From the NCBI GenBank assembly GCA_951640165.1, contig OX621259.1, positions 1,922,001 through 1,986,000 on the forward strand: 64,000 nucleotides of DNA, read 5' to 3'. Positions 11,565 through 24,740 of the stretch are shown here, in pieces. The DNA is from Pseudoips prasinana (Eukaryota; Arthropoda; Insecta; Lepidoptera; Nolidae). The notes below the pieces were generated by a model that saw only the letters and a program-made list of their open reading frames with translations, was not told where the DNA came from and searched no databases. A program made the position numbers and the translations under genes. Every line of letters begins with the position of its first letter. Positions within the stretch are counted from its first letter, which is position 1.

Positions 11565-12714
11565 CATCTCCTTCTGGAAACGTGCAGGCCCTCATGCGAA
11601 AAGAAGCCGAGAAAATGGAAATTTTACCGCTCTTAAGTGTTACAACTGTGGGAGATTAGGACACAAATCTATGCACTGTCAAACCAATAGATATTTGAGG
11701 ACCCGCGATGACCGATTCAGACCGATGCCGGCCAAAAGCAGCCACAGCACGAGCAAGCAGTTGGCTGGAAGATCTGATGGAATAAATTGCTTTCATTGTC
11801 GTGAACAAGGACACTACGCGTCAAGCTGCCCGCAGCGGACCAACAGGGTGTCGCGCAGTAGCGTACATCCGGTCCAGTCATTGAGAATTGGTTGGATGTA
11901 TGCATCGTGAAAAGGTAATCTCTTGTATAAAGTCTTTGCCCATAAAATTGACGGTATCTTCTTTAATCATTCTCCAGGCAGCTCTACATTTATTCTTTTA
12001 GGTCTAACTATTAGGTCAGAATAAAATTGAGTGAACAGTAGAAATATACAAAATGATTACACTTTGTATAATAATTTTAATTACGTTTTAATAAATATTT
12101 ATGTGATTATGGGACCACCTACCGCACGCATTTCTTAAGAACTTTAGGGAAATAAATCCATTTTTCGCGGGACGGTTAGGAATCACTTATTTGACCTCTC
12201 ATACGTATTGCTACCGTTTAGCACTACCGTGGTGTCAAACTTAAGTTTACTAAAAATCTTGGTCGCGATATTTAACGTATTTATTTTTCAAATCAAATTT
12301 TAGTTTTGATTGCATTATTTGCAATGCAAAGCGTAAATCTAAAAGCATCGTTAATGATCGCATTAAGCCACGCACGTAAAGGTGAAGCGTCATCATGGCT
12401 GTCGTCAATATGTTACCACGGAATGTCATGGGGCGAATTCAAAGAGCGGCTCTTAGCCAGGTACGACTGCCTTGATACCACTGCCTCATTTCTAATCAAC
12501 TTGCATAACATGAAACCAAAATAAAACGAGTGCTCAGTTGCATATGCTGCTACCCTCATGACATCCTTCTTGTCCAGATGGAATGGCCTTAGCTTCGAGC
12601 AGATTGCAATCGCCATGAACTTAGCTAATATTGCGCAGACTGATCCGCGTGTCCAGAGGTTGGCATTTACTAATGATATTAAAACACGTAATGAGTTGCA
12701 AAGCCAACTGAAGG
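11565..12714 (+). repeat. array unit 8, knuckle tail frameshifted
   Basis: Has agggtgtcgcg and a one-base deletion (agcgtacatcc), so the frame after knuckle two changes. The core carries LHNMK and SFLSRW variants. The tail variant recurs in unit 12, LHNMK in units 12 and 13, and SFLSRW in unit 13. Confidence 0.85.
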
Positions 12715-13865
12715 CATCTCCTTCTGGAAACGTGCAGGCCCTCATGCGAAAAGAAGCCGAGAAAATGGAAATTTTACCGCTCTTAAGTGTTACAACTGTG
12801 GGAGATTAGGACACAAATCTATGCACTGTCAAACCAATAGATATTTGAGGACCCGCGATGACCGATTCAGACCGATGTCGGCCAAAAGCAGCCACAGCAC
12901 GAGCAAGCAGTCAGCTGGAAGATCTGATGGAATAAATTGCTTTCATTGTCGTGAACAAGGACACTACGCGTCAAGCTGCCCGCAGCGGACCAACAGGGAG
13001 TCGCGCAGTAGCGGGACATCCGGTCCAGTCATTGAGAATGGGTTGGATGTATGCATCGTGAAAAGGTAATCTCTTGTATAAAGTCTTTGCCCATAAAATT
13101 GACGGTATCTTCTTTAATCATTCTCCAGGCAGCTCTACATTTATTCTTTTAGGTCTAACTATTAGGTCAGAATTAAACTGAGTGAACAGTAGAAATATAC
13201 AAAATGATTACACTTTGTATAATAATTTTAATTACGTTTTAATAAATATTCATGTGATTATGGGACCACCTACCGCACGCATTTTTTAAGAACTTTAGGG
13301 AAATAAATCCATTTTTCGGGGGACAGTTAAGAATCACTTATTTGACCTCTCATACGTATTGCTACCGTTTAGCACTACCGTGGTGTCAAACTTAAGTTTA
13401 CTAAAAATCTTGGTCGCGATATTTAACGTATTTATTTTTCAAATCAAATTTTAGTTTTGATTGCATTATTTGCAATGCAAAGCGTAAATCTAAAAGCATC
13501 GTTAATGATCGCATTAAGCCACGCACGTAAAGGTGAAGCGTCATCATGGCTGTCGTCAATATGTTACCACGGAATGTCATGGGGCGAATTCAAAGAGCTG
13601 TTCTTAGCCAGGTACGACTGCCTTGATACCACTGCCTCATTTCTAATCAACTTGAATAACATGAAACCAAAATAAAACGAGTGCTCAGTTGCATATGCTG
13701 CTACCCTCATGACATCCTTATTGTCCAGATGGAATGGCCTTAGCTTCGAGCAGATTGCAATCGCCATGAAGTTAGCTAATATTGCGCAGACTGATCCGCG
13801 TGTCCAGAGGTTGGCATTTACTAATGATATTAAAACACGTAATGAGTTGCAAAGCCAACTGAAGG
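12715..13865 (+). repeat. array unit 9
   Basis: Marked by KLANIAQ in the core, KELFLARY, and spacer variants gaattaaactg and attcatgtg. The attcatgtg and KLANIAQ markers recur in unit 14. Confidence 0.85.
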
Positions 13866-15016
13866 CATCTCCTTCTGGAAACGTGCAGGCCCTCATGCGA
13901 AAAGAAGCCGAGAAAATGGAAATTTTACCGCTCTTAAGTGTTACAACTGTGGGAGATTAGGACACAAATCTATGCACTGTCAAACCAATAGATATTTGAG
14001 GACCCGCGATGACCGATTCAGACCGATGTCGGCCAAAAGCAGCCACAGCACGAGCAAGCAGTCGGCTGGAAGTACTGATGGAATAAATTGCTTTCATTGT
14101 CGTGAACAAGGACACTACGCGTCAAACTGCCCGCAGCGGACCAACAGGGAGTCGCGCAGTAGCGGGACATCCGGTCCAGTCATTGAGAATGGGTTGGATG
14201 TATGCATCGTGAAAAGGTAATCTCTTGTATAAAGTCTTTGCCCATAAAATTGACGGTATCTTCTTTAATCATTCTCCAGGCAGCTCTACATTTATTCTTT
14301 AAGGTCTAACTATTAGGTCAGAATAAAACTGAGTGAACAGTAGAAATATACAAAATGATTACACTTTGTATAATAATTTTAATTACGTTTTAATAAATAT
14401 TTATGTGATTATGGGACCACCTACCGCACGCATTTTTTTAGAACTTTAGGGAAACAAAACATTTTTTCGCGGGATAGTTAAGAATTACTTATTTGACCTC
14501 TTATACGTATTGCTACCGTTTAGCACTACCGTGGTGTCAAACTTAAGTTTACTAAAAATCTTGGTCGCGATATTTAACGTATTTATTTTTTAAATCAAAT
14601 TTTAGTTTTGATTGCATTATTTGCAATACAAAGCGTGAATCTAAAAGCATCGTTAATGATCGCATTAAGCCACGCACGTTAAGGTGAAGCGTCATCATGG
14701 CTGTCGTCAATATGTTACCACGGAATGTCATGGGGCGAATTCAAAGAGCTGTTCTTAGCCAGGTACGACTGCCTTGATACCACTGCCTCATTTCTAATCA
14801 ACTTGAATAACATGAAACCAAAATAAAACGAGTGCTCAGTTGCATATGCTGCTACCCTCATGACATCCTTATTGTCCAGATGGAATGGCCTTAGCTTCGA
14901 GCAGATTGCAATCGCCATGAACTTAGCTAATATTGCGCAGACTGATCCGCGTGTCCAGAGGTTGGCATTTACTAATGATATTAAAACACGTAATGAGTTG
15001 CAAAGCCAACTGAAGG
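13866..15016 (+). repeat. array unit 10
   Basis: Has a private agtact change replacing agatct between the knuckles, then the type-B spacer (aaacaaaacatttttt) and core TAA near 14681, like units 3 and 5. Confidence 0.85.
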
Positions 15017-16165
15017 CATCTCCTTCTGGAAACGTGAAGGCCCTCATGCAAAAATAAGCCGAGAAAATGGAAATTTTACCGCTCTTAAGTGTTACAACTG
15101 TGGGAGATTAGGACACAAATCTATGCACTGTCAAACCAATAGATATTTGAGGACCCGCGATGACCGATTCAGACCGATGTCGGCCAAAAGCAGCCACAGC
15201 ACGAGCAAGCAGTCGGCTGGAAGATCTGATGGAATAAATTGCTTTCATTGTCGTGAACAAGGACACTACGCGTCAAGCTGCCCGCAGCGGACCAACAGGG
15301 AGTCGCGCAGTAGCGGGACATCCGGTCCAGTCATTGAGAATGGGTTGGATGTATGCATCGTGAAAAGGTAATCTCTTGTATAAAGTCTTTGCCCATAAAA
15401 TTGACGGTATCTTCTTTAATCATTCTCCAGGCAGCTCTACATTTATTCTTTTAGGTCTAACTATTAGGTCAGAATAAAACTGAGTGAACAGTAGAAATAT
15501 ACAAAATGATTACACTTTGTATAATAATTTTAATTACGTTTTAATAAATATTTATGTGATTATGGGACCACCTACCGCACGCATTTTTAAGAACTTTAGG
15601 GAAATAAATCCATTTTTGCGGGACAGTTAAGAATCACTTATTTGACCTCTCATACGTATTGATACCGTTTAGCACTACCGTGGTGTCAAACTTAAGTTTA
15701 CTAAAAATCTTGGTCGCGATATTTAACGTATTTATTTTTCAAATCAAATTTTAGTTTTGATTGCATTATTTGCAATGCAAAGCGTAAATCTAAAAGCATC
15801 GTTACTGATCGCATTAAGCCACGCAAGTAATGGTGAAGCGTCATCATGGCTGTCGTCAATATGTTACCACGGAATGTCATGGGGCGAATTCAAAGAGCTG
15901 TTCTTAGCCAGGTACGACTGCCTTGATACCACTGCCTCATTTCTAATCAACTTGAATAACATGAAACCAAAATAAAACAAGTGCTCAGTTGCATATGCTG
16001 CTACCCTCATGACATCCTTATTGTCCAGATGGAATGGCCTTAGCTTCGAGCAGATTGCAATCGCCATGAACTTAGCCAATATTGCGCAGACTGATCCGCG
16101 TGTCCAGAGGTTGGCATTTACTAATGATATTAAAATACGTAATGAGTTGCAAAGCCAACTGAAGG
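15017..16165 (+). repeat. array unit 11
   Basis: Starts as type A (ALMQK-stop). Its core has private changes cgcaagtaatgg and an ACA-to-ATA codon (Thr to Ile). Confidence 0.85.
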
Positions 16166-17315
16166 CATCTCCTTCTGGAAACGTGCAGGCCCTCATGCGA
16201 AAAGAAGCCGAGAAAATGGAAATTTTACCGCTCTTAAGTGTTACAACTGTGGGAGATTAGGACACAAATCTATGCACTGTCAAACCAATAGATATTTGAG
16301 GACCCGCGATGACCGATTCAGACCAATGCCGGCCAAAAGCAGCCACAGCACGAGCAAGCAGTTGGCTGGAAGATCTGATGGAATAAATTGCTTTCATTGT
16401 CGTGAACAAGGTCACTACGCGTCAAGCTGCCCGCAGCGGACCAACAGGGTGTCGCGCAGTAGCGTACATCCGGTCCAGTCATTGAGAATGGGTTGGATGT
16501 ATGCATCGTGAAAAGGTAATCTCTTGTATAAAGTCTTTGCCCATAAAATTGACGGTATCTTCTTTAATCATTCTCCAGGCAGCTCTACATTTATTCTTTT
16601 AGGTCTAACTATTAGGTCAGAATAAAATTGAGTGAACAGTAGAAATATACAAAATGATTACACTTTGTATAATAATTTTAATTACGTTTTAATAAATATT
16701 TATGTGATTATGGGACCACCTACCGCACGCATTTCTTAAGAACTTTAGGGAAATAAATCCATTTTTCGCGGGACGGTTAAGAATCACTTATTTGACCTCT
16801 CATACGTATTGCTACCGTTTAGCACTACCGTGGTGTCAAACTTAAGTTTACTAAAAATCTTGGTCGCGATATTTAACGTATTTATTTTTCAAATCAAATT
16901 TTAGTTTTGATTGCATTATTTGCAATGCAAAGCGTAAATCTAAAAGCATCGTTAATGATCGCATTAAGCCACGCACGTAAAGGTGAAGCGTCATCATGGC
17001 TGTCGTCAATATGTTACCACGGAATGTCATGGGGCGAATTCAAAGAGCGGCTCTTAGCCAGGTACGACTGCCTTGATACCACTGCCTCATTTCTAATCAA
17101 CTTGCATAACATGAAACCAAAATAAAACGAGTGCTCAGTTGCATATGCTGCTACCCTCATGACATCCTTATTGTCCAGATGGAATGGCCTTAGCTTCGAG
17201 CAGATTGCAATCGCCATGAACTTAGCTAATATTGCGCAGACTGATCCGCGTGTCCAGAGGTTGGCATTTACTAATGATATTAAAACACGTAATGAGTTGC
17301 AAAGCCAACTAAAGG
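16166..17315 (+). repeat. array unit 12, frameshifted tail like unit 8
   Basis: Shares the one-base deletion, agggtgtcgcg, the aattgagtg spacer change and LHNMK with unit 8, which lies 4,601 bp upstream. This marks a duplicated block. Confidence 0.85.
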
Positions 17316-18466
17316 CATCTCCTTCTGGAAACGTGCAGGCCCTCATGCGAAAAGAAGCCGAGAAAATGGAAATTTTACCGCTCTTAAGAGTTACAACTGT
17401 GGGAGATTAGGACACAAATCTATGCACTGTCAAACCAATAGATATTTGAGGACCCGCGATGACCGATTCAGACCGATGTCGGCCAAAAGCAGCCACAGCA
17501 CGAGCAAGCAGTCGGCTGGAAGATCTGATGGAATAAATTGCTTTCATTGTCGTGAACAAGGACACTACGCGTCAAGCTGCCCGCAGCGGACCAACAGGGA
17601 GTCGCGCAGTAGCGGGACATCCGGTCCAGTCATTGAGAATGGGTTGGATGTATGCATCGTGAAAAGGTAATCTCTTGTATAAAGTCTTTGCCCATAAAAT
17701 TGACGGTATCTTCTTTAATCATTCTCCAGGCAGCTCTACATTTATTCTTTTAGGTCTAACTATTAGGTCAGAATAAAATTGAGTGAACAGTAGAAATATA
17801 CAAAATGATTACACTTTGTATAATAATTTTAATTACGTTTTAATAAATATTTATGTGATTATGGGACCACCTACCGCACGCATTTTTTAAGAACTTTAGG
17901 GAAATAAATCCATTTTTCGCGGGACAGTTAAGAATCACTTATTTGACCTCTCATACGTATTGCTACCGTTTAGCACTACCGTGGTGTCAAACTTAAGTTT
18001 ACTAAAAATCTTGGTCGCGATATTTAACGTATTTATTTTTCAAATCAAATTTTAGTTTTGATTGCATTATTTGCAATGCAAAGCGTAAATCTAAAAGCAT
18101 CGTTAATGATCGCATTAAGCCACGCACGTAAAGGTGAAGCGTCATCATGGCTGTCGTCAATATGTTACCACGGAATGTCATGGGGCGAATTCAAAGAGCG
18201 GCTTTTAGCCAGGTACGACTGCCTTGATACCACTGCCTCATTTCTAATCAACTTGCATAACATGAAACCAAAATAAAACGAGTGCTCAGTTGCATATGCT
18301 GCTACCCTCATGACATCCTTCTTGTCCAGATGGAATGGCCTTAGCTTCGAGCAGATTGCAATCGCCATGAACTTAGCTAATATTGCGCAGACTGATCCGC
18401 GTGTCCAGAGGTTGGCATTTACTAATGATATTAAAACACGTAATGAGTTGCAAAGCCAACTGAAGG
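17316..18466 (+). repeat. array unit 13
   Basis: Has a private ttaagagttac change in knuckle one, and LHNMK plus SFLSRW in the core. It looks like an extra copy inserted into the duplicated block, because spacing of matched variants grows from four units to five here. Confidence 0.8.
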
Positions 18467-19617
18467 CATCTCCTTCTGGAAACGTGCAGGCCCTCATGCG
18501 AAAAGAAGCCGAGAAAATGGAAATTTTACCGCTCTTAAGTGTTACAACTGTGGGAGATTAGGACACAAATCTATGCACTGTCAAACCAATAGATATTTGA
18601 GGACCCGCGATGACCGATTCAGACCGATGTCGGCCAAAAGCAGCCACAGCACGAGCAAGCAGTCAGCTGGAAGATCTGATGGAATAAATTGCTTTCATTG
18701 TCGTGAACAAGGACACTACGCGTCAAGCTGCCCGCAGCGGACCAACAGGGAGTCGCGCAGTAGCGGGACATCCGGTCCAGTCATTGAGAATGGGTTGGAT
18801 GTATGCATCGTGAAAAGGTAATCTCTTGTATAAAGTCTTTGCCCATAAAATTGACGGTATCTTCTTTAATCATTCTCCAGGCAGCTCTACATTTATTCTT
18901 TTAGGTCTAACTATTAGGTCAGAATAAAATTGAGTGAACAGTAGAAATATACAAAATGATTACACTTTGTATAATAATTTTAATTACGTTTTAATAAATA
19001 TTCATGTGATTATGGGACCACCTACCGCACGCATTTTTTAAGAACTTTAGGGAAATAAATCCATTTTTCGCGGGACAGTTAAGAATCACTTATTTGACCT
19101 CTCATACGTATTGCTACCGTTTAGCACTACCGTGGTGTCAAACTTAAGTTTACTAAAAATCTTGGTCGCGATATTTAACGTATTTATTTTTCAAATCAAA
19201 TTTTAGTTTTGATTGCATTATTTGCAATGCAAAGCGTAAATCTAAAAGCATCGTTAATGATCGCATTAAGCCATGCACGTAAAGGTGAAGCGTCATCATG
19301 GCTGTCGTCAATATGTTACCACGGAATGTCATGGGGCGAATTCAAAGAGCTGTTCTTAGCCAGGTACGACTGCCTTGATACCACTGCCTCATTTCTAATC
19401 AACTTGAATAACATGAAACCAAAATAAAACGAGTGCTCAGTTGCATATGCTGCTACCCTCATGACATCCTTATTGTCCAGATGGAATGGCCTTAGCTTCG
19501 AGCAGATTGCAATCGCCATGAAGTTAGCTAATATTGCGCAGACTGATCCGCGTGTCCAGAGGTTGGCATTTACTAATGATATTAAAACACGTAATGAGTT
19601 GCAAAGCCAACTGAAGG
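18467..19617 (+). repeat. array unit 14
   Basis: Matches unit 9 in the attcatgtg and KLANIAQ markers, 5,752 bp upstream. Confidence 0.85.
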
Positions 19618-20768
19618 CATCTCCTTCTGGAAACGTGCAGGCCCTCATGCGAAAAGAAGCCGAGAAAATGGAAATTTTACCGCTCTTAAGTGTTACAACT
19701 GTGGGAGATTAGGACACAAATCTATGCACTGTCAAACCAATAGATATTTGAGGACCCGCGATGACCGATTCAGACCGATGTCGGCCAAAAGCAGCCACAG
19801 CACGAGCAAGCAGTCGGCTGGAAGATCTGATGGAATAAATTGCTTTCATTGTCGTGAACAAGGACACTACGCGTCAAACTGCCCGCAGCGGACCAACAGG
19901 GAGTCGCGCAGTAGCGGGACATCCGGTCCAGTCATTGAGAATGGGTTGGATGTATGCATCGTGAAAAGGTAATCTCTTGTATAAAGTCTTTGCCCATAAA
20001 ATTGACGGTATCTTCTTTAATCATTCTCCAGGCAGCTCTACATTTATTCTTTTAGGTTTAACTATTAGGTCAGAATAAAATTGAGTGAACAGTAGAAATA
20101 TACGAAATGATTACACTTTGTATAATAATTTTAATTACGTTTTAATAAATATTTATGTGATTATGGGACCACCTACCGCACGCATTTTTTTAGAACTTTA
20201 GGGAAACAAAACATTTTTTCGCGGGACAGTTAAGAATCACTTATTTGACCTCTCATACGTATTGCTACCGTTTAGCACTACCGTGGTGTCAAACTTAAGT
20301 TTACTAAAAATCTTGGTCGCGATATTTAACGTATTTATTTTTCAAATCAAATTTTAGTTTTGATTGCATTATTTGCAATGCAAAGCGTAAATCTAAAAGC
20401 ATCGTTAATGATCGCATTAAGCCACGCACGTAAAGGTGAAGCGTCATCATGGTTGTCGTCAATATGTTACCACGGAATGTCATGGGGCGAATTCAAAGAG
20501 CTGTTCTTAGCCAGGTACGACTGCCTTGATACCACTGCCTCATTTCTAATCAACTTGAATAACATGAAACCAAAATAAAACGAGTGCTCAGTTGCATATG
20601 CTGCTACCCTCATGACATCCTTATTGTCCAGATGGAATGGCCTTAGCTTCGAGCAGATTGCAATCGCCATGAAGTTAGCTAATATTGCGCAGACTGATCC
20701 GCGTGTCCAGAGGTTGGCATTTACTAATGATATTAAAACACGTAATGAGTTGCAAAGCCAACTGAAGG
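19618..20768 (+). repeat. array unit 15
   Basis: Has ASNC in knuckle two, a private tacgaaatg, and a type-B spacer joined to a core without the type-B TAA. It is a mosaic. Confidence 0.85.
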
Positions 20769-21912
20769 CATCTCCTTCTGGAAACGTGAAGGCCATAATG
20801 CGAAAATAAGCCGAGAAAATGGAAATTTTACCGCTCTTAAAACTGTGGGAGATTAGGACACAAATCTATGCACTGTCAAACCAATAGATATTTGAGGACC
20901 CGCGATGACCGATTCAGACCGATGTCGGCCAAAAGCAGCCACAGCACGAGCAAGCAGTCAGCTGGAAGATCTGATGGAATAAATTGCTTTCATTGTCGTG
21001 AACAAGGACAATACGCGTCAAGCTGCCCGCAGCGGACCAACAGGGAGTCGCGCAGTAGCGGGACATCCGGTCCAGTCATTGAGAATGGGTTGGATGTATG
21101 CATCGTGAAAAGGTAATCTCTTGTATAAAGTCTTTGCCCATAAAATTGACGGTATCTTCTTTAATCATTCTCCAGGCAGCTCTACATTTATTCTTTTAGG
21201 TCTAACTATTAGGTCAGAATAAAACTGAGTGAACAGTAGAAATATACAAAATGATTACACTTTGTATAATAATTTTAATTACGTTTTAATAAATATTTAT
21301 GTGATTATGGGACCACCTACCGCACGCATTTTTTAAGAACTTTAGGGAAATAAATCCATTTTTCGCGGGACAGTTAAGAATCACTTATTTGACCTCTCAT
21401 ACGTATTGCTACCGTTTAGCACTACCGTGGTGTCAAACTTAAGTTTACTAAAAATCTTGGTCGCGATATTTAACGTATTTATTTTTCAAATCAAATTTTA
21501 GTTTTGATTGCATTATTTGCAATGCAAAGCGTAAATCTAAAAGCATCGTTAATGATCGCATTAAGCCACGCACGTAAAGGTGAAGCGTCATCATGGCTGT
21601 CGTCAATATGTTACCACGGAATGTCATGGGGCGAATTCAAAGAGCTGTTCTTAGCCAGGTACGACTGCCTTGATACCACTGCCTCATTTCTAATCAACTT
21701 GAATAACATGAAACCAAAATAAAACGAGTGCTTAGGTGCATATGCTGCTACCCTCATGACATCCTTATTGTCCAGATGGAATGGCCTTAGCTTCGAGCAG
21801 ATTGCAATCGCCATGAAGTTAGCTAATATTGCGCAGACTGATCCGCGTGTCCAGAGGTTGGCATTTACTAATGATATTAAAACACGTAACGAGTTGCAAA
21901 GCCAACTGAAGG
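20769..21912 (+). repeat. array unit 16
   Basis: Lost seven bases (gtgttac) in knuckle one, which removes its first Cys. Knuckle two has EQGQY, so its zinc-binding His is replaced. The preceding frame ends KAIMRK-stop. Confidence 0.85.
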
Positions 21913-23062
21913 CATCTCCTTCTGGAAACGTGCAGGCCCTCATGCGAAAAGAAGCCGAGAAAATGGAAATTTTACCGCTCTTAAGTGTTACAACTGTGGG
22001 AGATTAGGACACAAATCTATGCACTGTCAAACCAATAGATATTTGAGGACCCGCGATGACCGATTCAGACCGATGTCGGCCAAAAGCAGCCACAGCACGA
22101 GCAAGCAGTCGGCTGGAAGATCTGATGGAATAAATTGCTTTCATTGTCGTGAACAAGGACACTACGCGTCAAGCTGCCCGCAGCGGACCAACAGGGAGTC
22201 GCGCAGTAGCGGGACATCCGGTCCAGTCATTGAGAATGGGTTGGATGTATGCATCGTGAAAAGGTAATCTCTTGTATAAAGTCTTTGCCCATAAAATTGA
22301 CGGTATCTTCTTTAATCATTCTCCAGGCAGCTCTACATTTATTCTTTTAGGTCTAACTATTAGGTCAGAATAAAACTGAGTGAACAGTAGAAATATACAA
22401 AATGATTACACTTGTATAATAATTTTAATTACGTTTTAATAAATATTTATGTGATTATGGGACCACCTACCGCACGCATTTTTCAAGAACTTTAGGGAAA
22501 TAAATCCATTTTTCGCGGGACAGTTAAGAATCACTTATTTGACCTCTCACACGTATTGCTACCGTTTAGCACTACCGTGGTGTCAAACTTAAGTTTACTA
22601 AAAATCTTGGTCGCGATATTTAACGTATTTATTTTTCAAATCAAATTTTAGTTTTGATTGCATTATTTGCAATGCAAAGCGTAAATCTAAAAGCATCGTT
22701 AATGATCGCATTAAGCCACGCACGTAAAGGTGAAGCGTCATCATGGCTGTCGTCAATATGTTACCACGGAATGTCATGGGGCGAATTCAAAGAGCTGTTC
22801 TTAGCCAGGTACGACTGCCTTGATACCACTGCCTCATTTCTAATCAACTTGAATAACATGAAACCAAAATAAAACGAGTGCTCAGTTGCATATGCTGCTA
22901 CCCTCATGACATCCTTATTGTCCAGATGGAATGGCCTTAGCTTCGAGCAGATTGCAATCGCCATGAACTTAGCTAATATTGCGCAGACTGATCCGCGTGT
23001 CCAGAGGTTGGCATTTACTAATGATATTAAAACACGTAATGAGTTGCAAAGCCAACTAAAGG
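21913..23062 (+). repeat. array unit 17
   Basis: The last complete unit. A one-base spacer loss (ttacacttgtat) and ctcacacgtatt are private. Confidence 0.85.
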
Positions 23063-23405
23063 CATCTCCTTCTGGAAATGTGCAGGCCCTCATGCGAAAA
23101 GAAGCCGAGAAAATGGAAATTTTACCGCTCTTAAGTGTTACAACTGTGGGAGATTAGGACACAAATCTATGCAATGTCAAACCAATAGATATTTGAGGAC
23201 CCGCGTTGACCGATTCAGACCGATGTCGGCCAAAAGCAGCCACAGCACGAGCAAGCAGTCGGCTGGAAGATCTGATGGAATAAATTGCTTTCATTGTCTT
23301 GGACAAGGACACTACGCGTATATTGCGCAGACTGATCCGCGTGTCCAGAGGTTGGCATTTACTAATGATATTAAAACACGTAATGAGTTGCAAAGCCAAC
23401 TGAAG
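23063..23405 (+). repeat. array unit 18, truncated and rearranged end unit
   Basis: Normal to about 23317, in the middle of knuckle two. It then jumps back to the gag-core segment beginning tattgcgcagactg (also at about 22977) and stops about 88 bp later. The knuckle is destroyed by the junction. Confidence 0.85.
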
Positions 23406-23514
23406 CAATTTACATAACTCTGCTCATAGATTGAATAAATCCATGGATTTTTTAGTGATTGGCTGATAATTTATAGACCCATTAATTGACTCAACTTTTA
23501 TTTTTTATTTATTT

Positions 23515-24740
23515 TTTTTTATTTATCACTTTATGCACAAAAAAAATGTACAAAGGCGGACTTAATGCCCTAGGCATTTTCTGCCAGTCAACCTTAGGGT
23601 GGTGCAGAGAGAGCATGGTAGGTGCACAGATCATAAGGTAAACATTAATAGTAGAAAAAACAGGAATATACAATACTATAAAATACTATACAATGCAATA
23701 CATACGATACTATAATATATAACACTATATAATAATATAATACTATACTACTATACAACTATTTAATCCGATCATGTAATCATATATATATATATCATCG
23801 AGGGGTTTCTGCTAATAATTTCCGAAAGATATGCTCTCGAACTTTTCTTTTAAATGAGAAGCGACTCTTGGCTTTTATCTTTTTACATCCGGGCCCAATA
23901 TTGTATTAAAACGTATCCGTCTCCATTGCGTCATTGCAACATTGCGTCTATACTCTAGAGTCCAAAAATGGTACCGTTTACACCGATTTATTTAATCAGC
24001 TGTGCAATAGTGTGCTTTGAAGTCTAAACATCTCAATAATTTCTGTTGGATGCATTCTATTCGAGATATATAGATTTGGCTCCGCGAATTTTCGGGCGCA
24101 TACGAACAGTACAGTATTTTATTGGTTTTGAATGATCGGAAACAGGCTGATGTTCTCATAACCAAACTAAAAGCTTTTTTGATGATATAATCTCTATGCT
24201 TGTCGTTAAGGAGTTTTCTATTGTATCTCAATTTTCATTTTATATACAATTTTGATGAGTTGGCTGTTTAGCTTGGTCCGATGCCAATATTTTTTTTAAT
24301 TTTGTGATTGAAACATTTGTAGGTTTGACTGGAGTTTATAACGCAAGTAAGATGACTTAGACAGGTTTGAGGACTACCAAGCTGGTCTAAGTTATTAGGG
24401 AGGATTTATTGAATTGGTGATCGAGGTTTTCAAATCATAGTTATACCGTCTATGCCTTTGATTTGAAAATCCTCGATATTCTCGATACATACGAATTTTT
24501 ATAACAGTATTCGATATTGGTTATAAATATAACGGATAAAAGTGGTTCCAAGAGTGACCCTTGAAGCACCCCAGATGGAACCGTAGTCCAACCTGATGTG
24601 AAACCCTGGAGAACAACAGCCTGCAACCGCTTATCTATGTCTGAGAAAAATCTACGGTATGGTGCTCCTTTTATAACAGTAGCTTGCAGCACTCTAAGTA
24701 GCATTCTGTGATCAATACAGTCAAAACATCTGCTAATGAT
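23515..24740 (-). pseudogene. decayed LINE, RT and 3' end, minus strand
   Basis: On the minus strand, 24704-24450 shows a weathered RT motif (GVLQGSLLEPLL, normally GVPQGSxLGPLL) after a segment around ADIDKR/VVLQGFTSGW. 24231-23992 shows a tail like the C-terminal LINE block (RIECIQQKLLRCLDFK). The right-to-left order matches one element whose 3' UTR runs to about 23515. The stretch 23530-23600 (aaggcggacttaatgcc, tctgccagtcaacc) is one I recognise from 3' ends of lepidopteran LINEs. Multiple stops and shifts mean it is dead. An AT-rich low-complexity tract at 23660-23790 lies in the 3' region. Confidence 0.7.
24420..24477. repeat. imperfect inverted repeat
   Basis: Arms 24420-24437 and 24459-24477 are complementary except for one extra base. 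It lies inside the decayed LINE. Confidence 0.7.

Larger units (their letters stand above)
3617..23405 (+). repeat. macrosatellite: 18 head-to-tail units of about 1,150 bp with a gag fragment
   Basis: I fixed the unit phase at the block catctccttctgg. Unit starts are 3617, 4668, 5817, 6968, 8117, 9268, 10416, 11565, 12715, 13866, 15017, 16166, 17316, 18467, 19618, 20769, 21913 and 23063. Spacings are 1,144-1,151 bp, except the rearranged first unit (1,051) and the truncated last one. All units point the same way and differ by few substitutions. In the first third, spacing alternates 1,149 and 1,151 bp and variants alternate with it, giving a 2.3-kb dimer. Each unit holds knuckle-coding DNA, about 480 bp of non-coding DNA, then the gag core. 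The array begins where a LINE 3' end stops and ends inside the gag core. Boundaries are accurate to a few bases. Confidence 0.95.

Noticed and set aside
4393..23093. Repeated 110-codon minus-strand frames in every array unit
   Set aside because: They are exact antisense shadows of the gag core and have no recognisable protein features.
3617..23405. CRISPR-like or gene-family interpretation of the array
   Set aside because: The unit is 1,150 bp with no short repeat-spacer pattern, and shared stops and frame changes rule out a functional tandem gene family.
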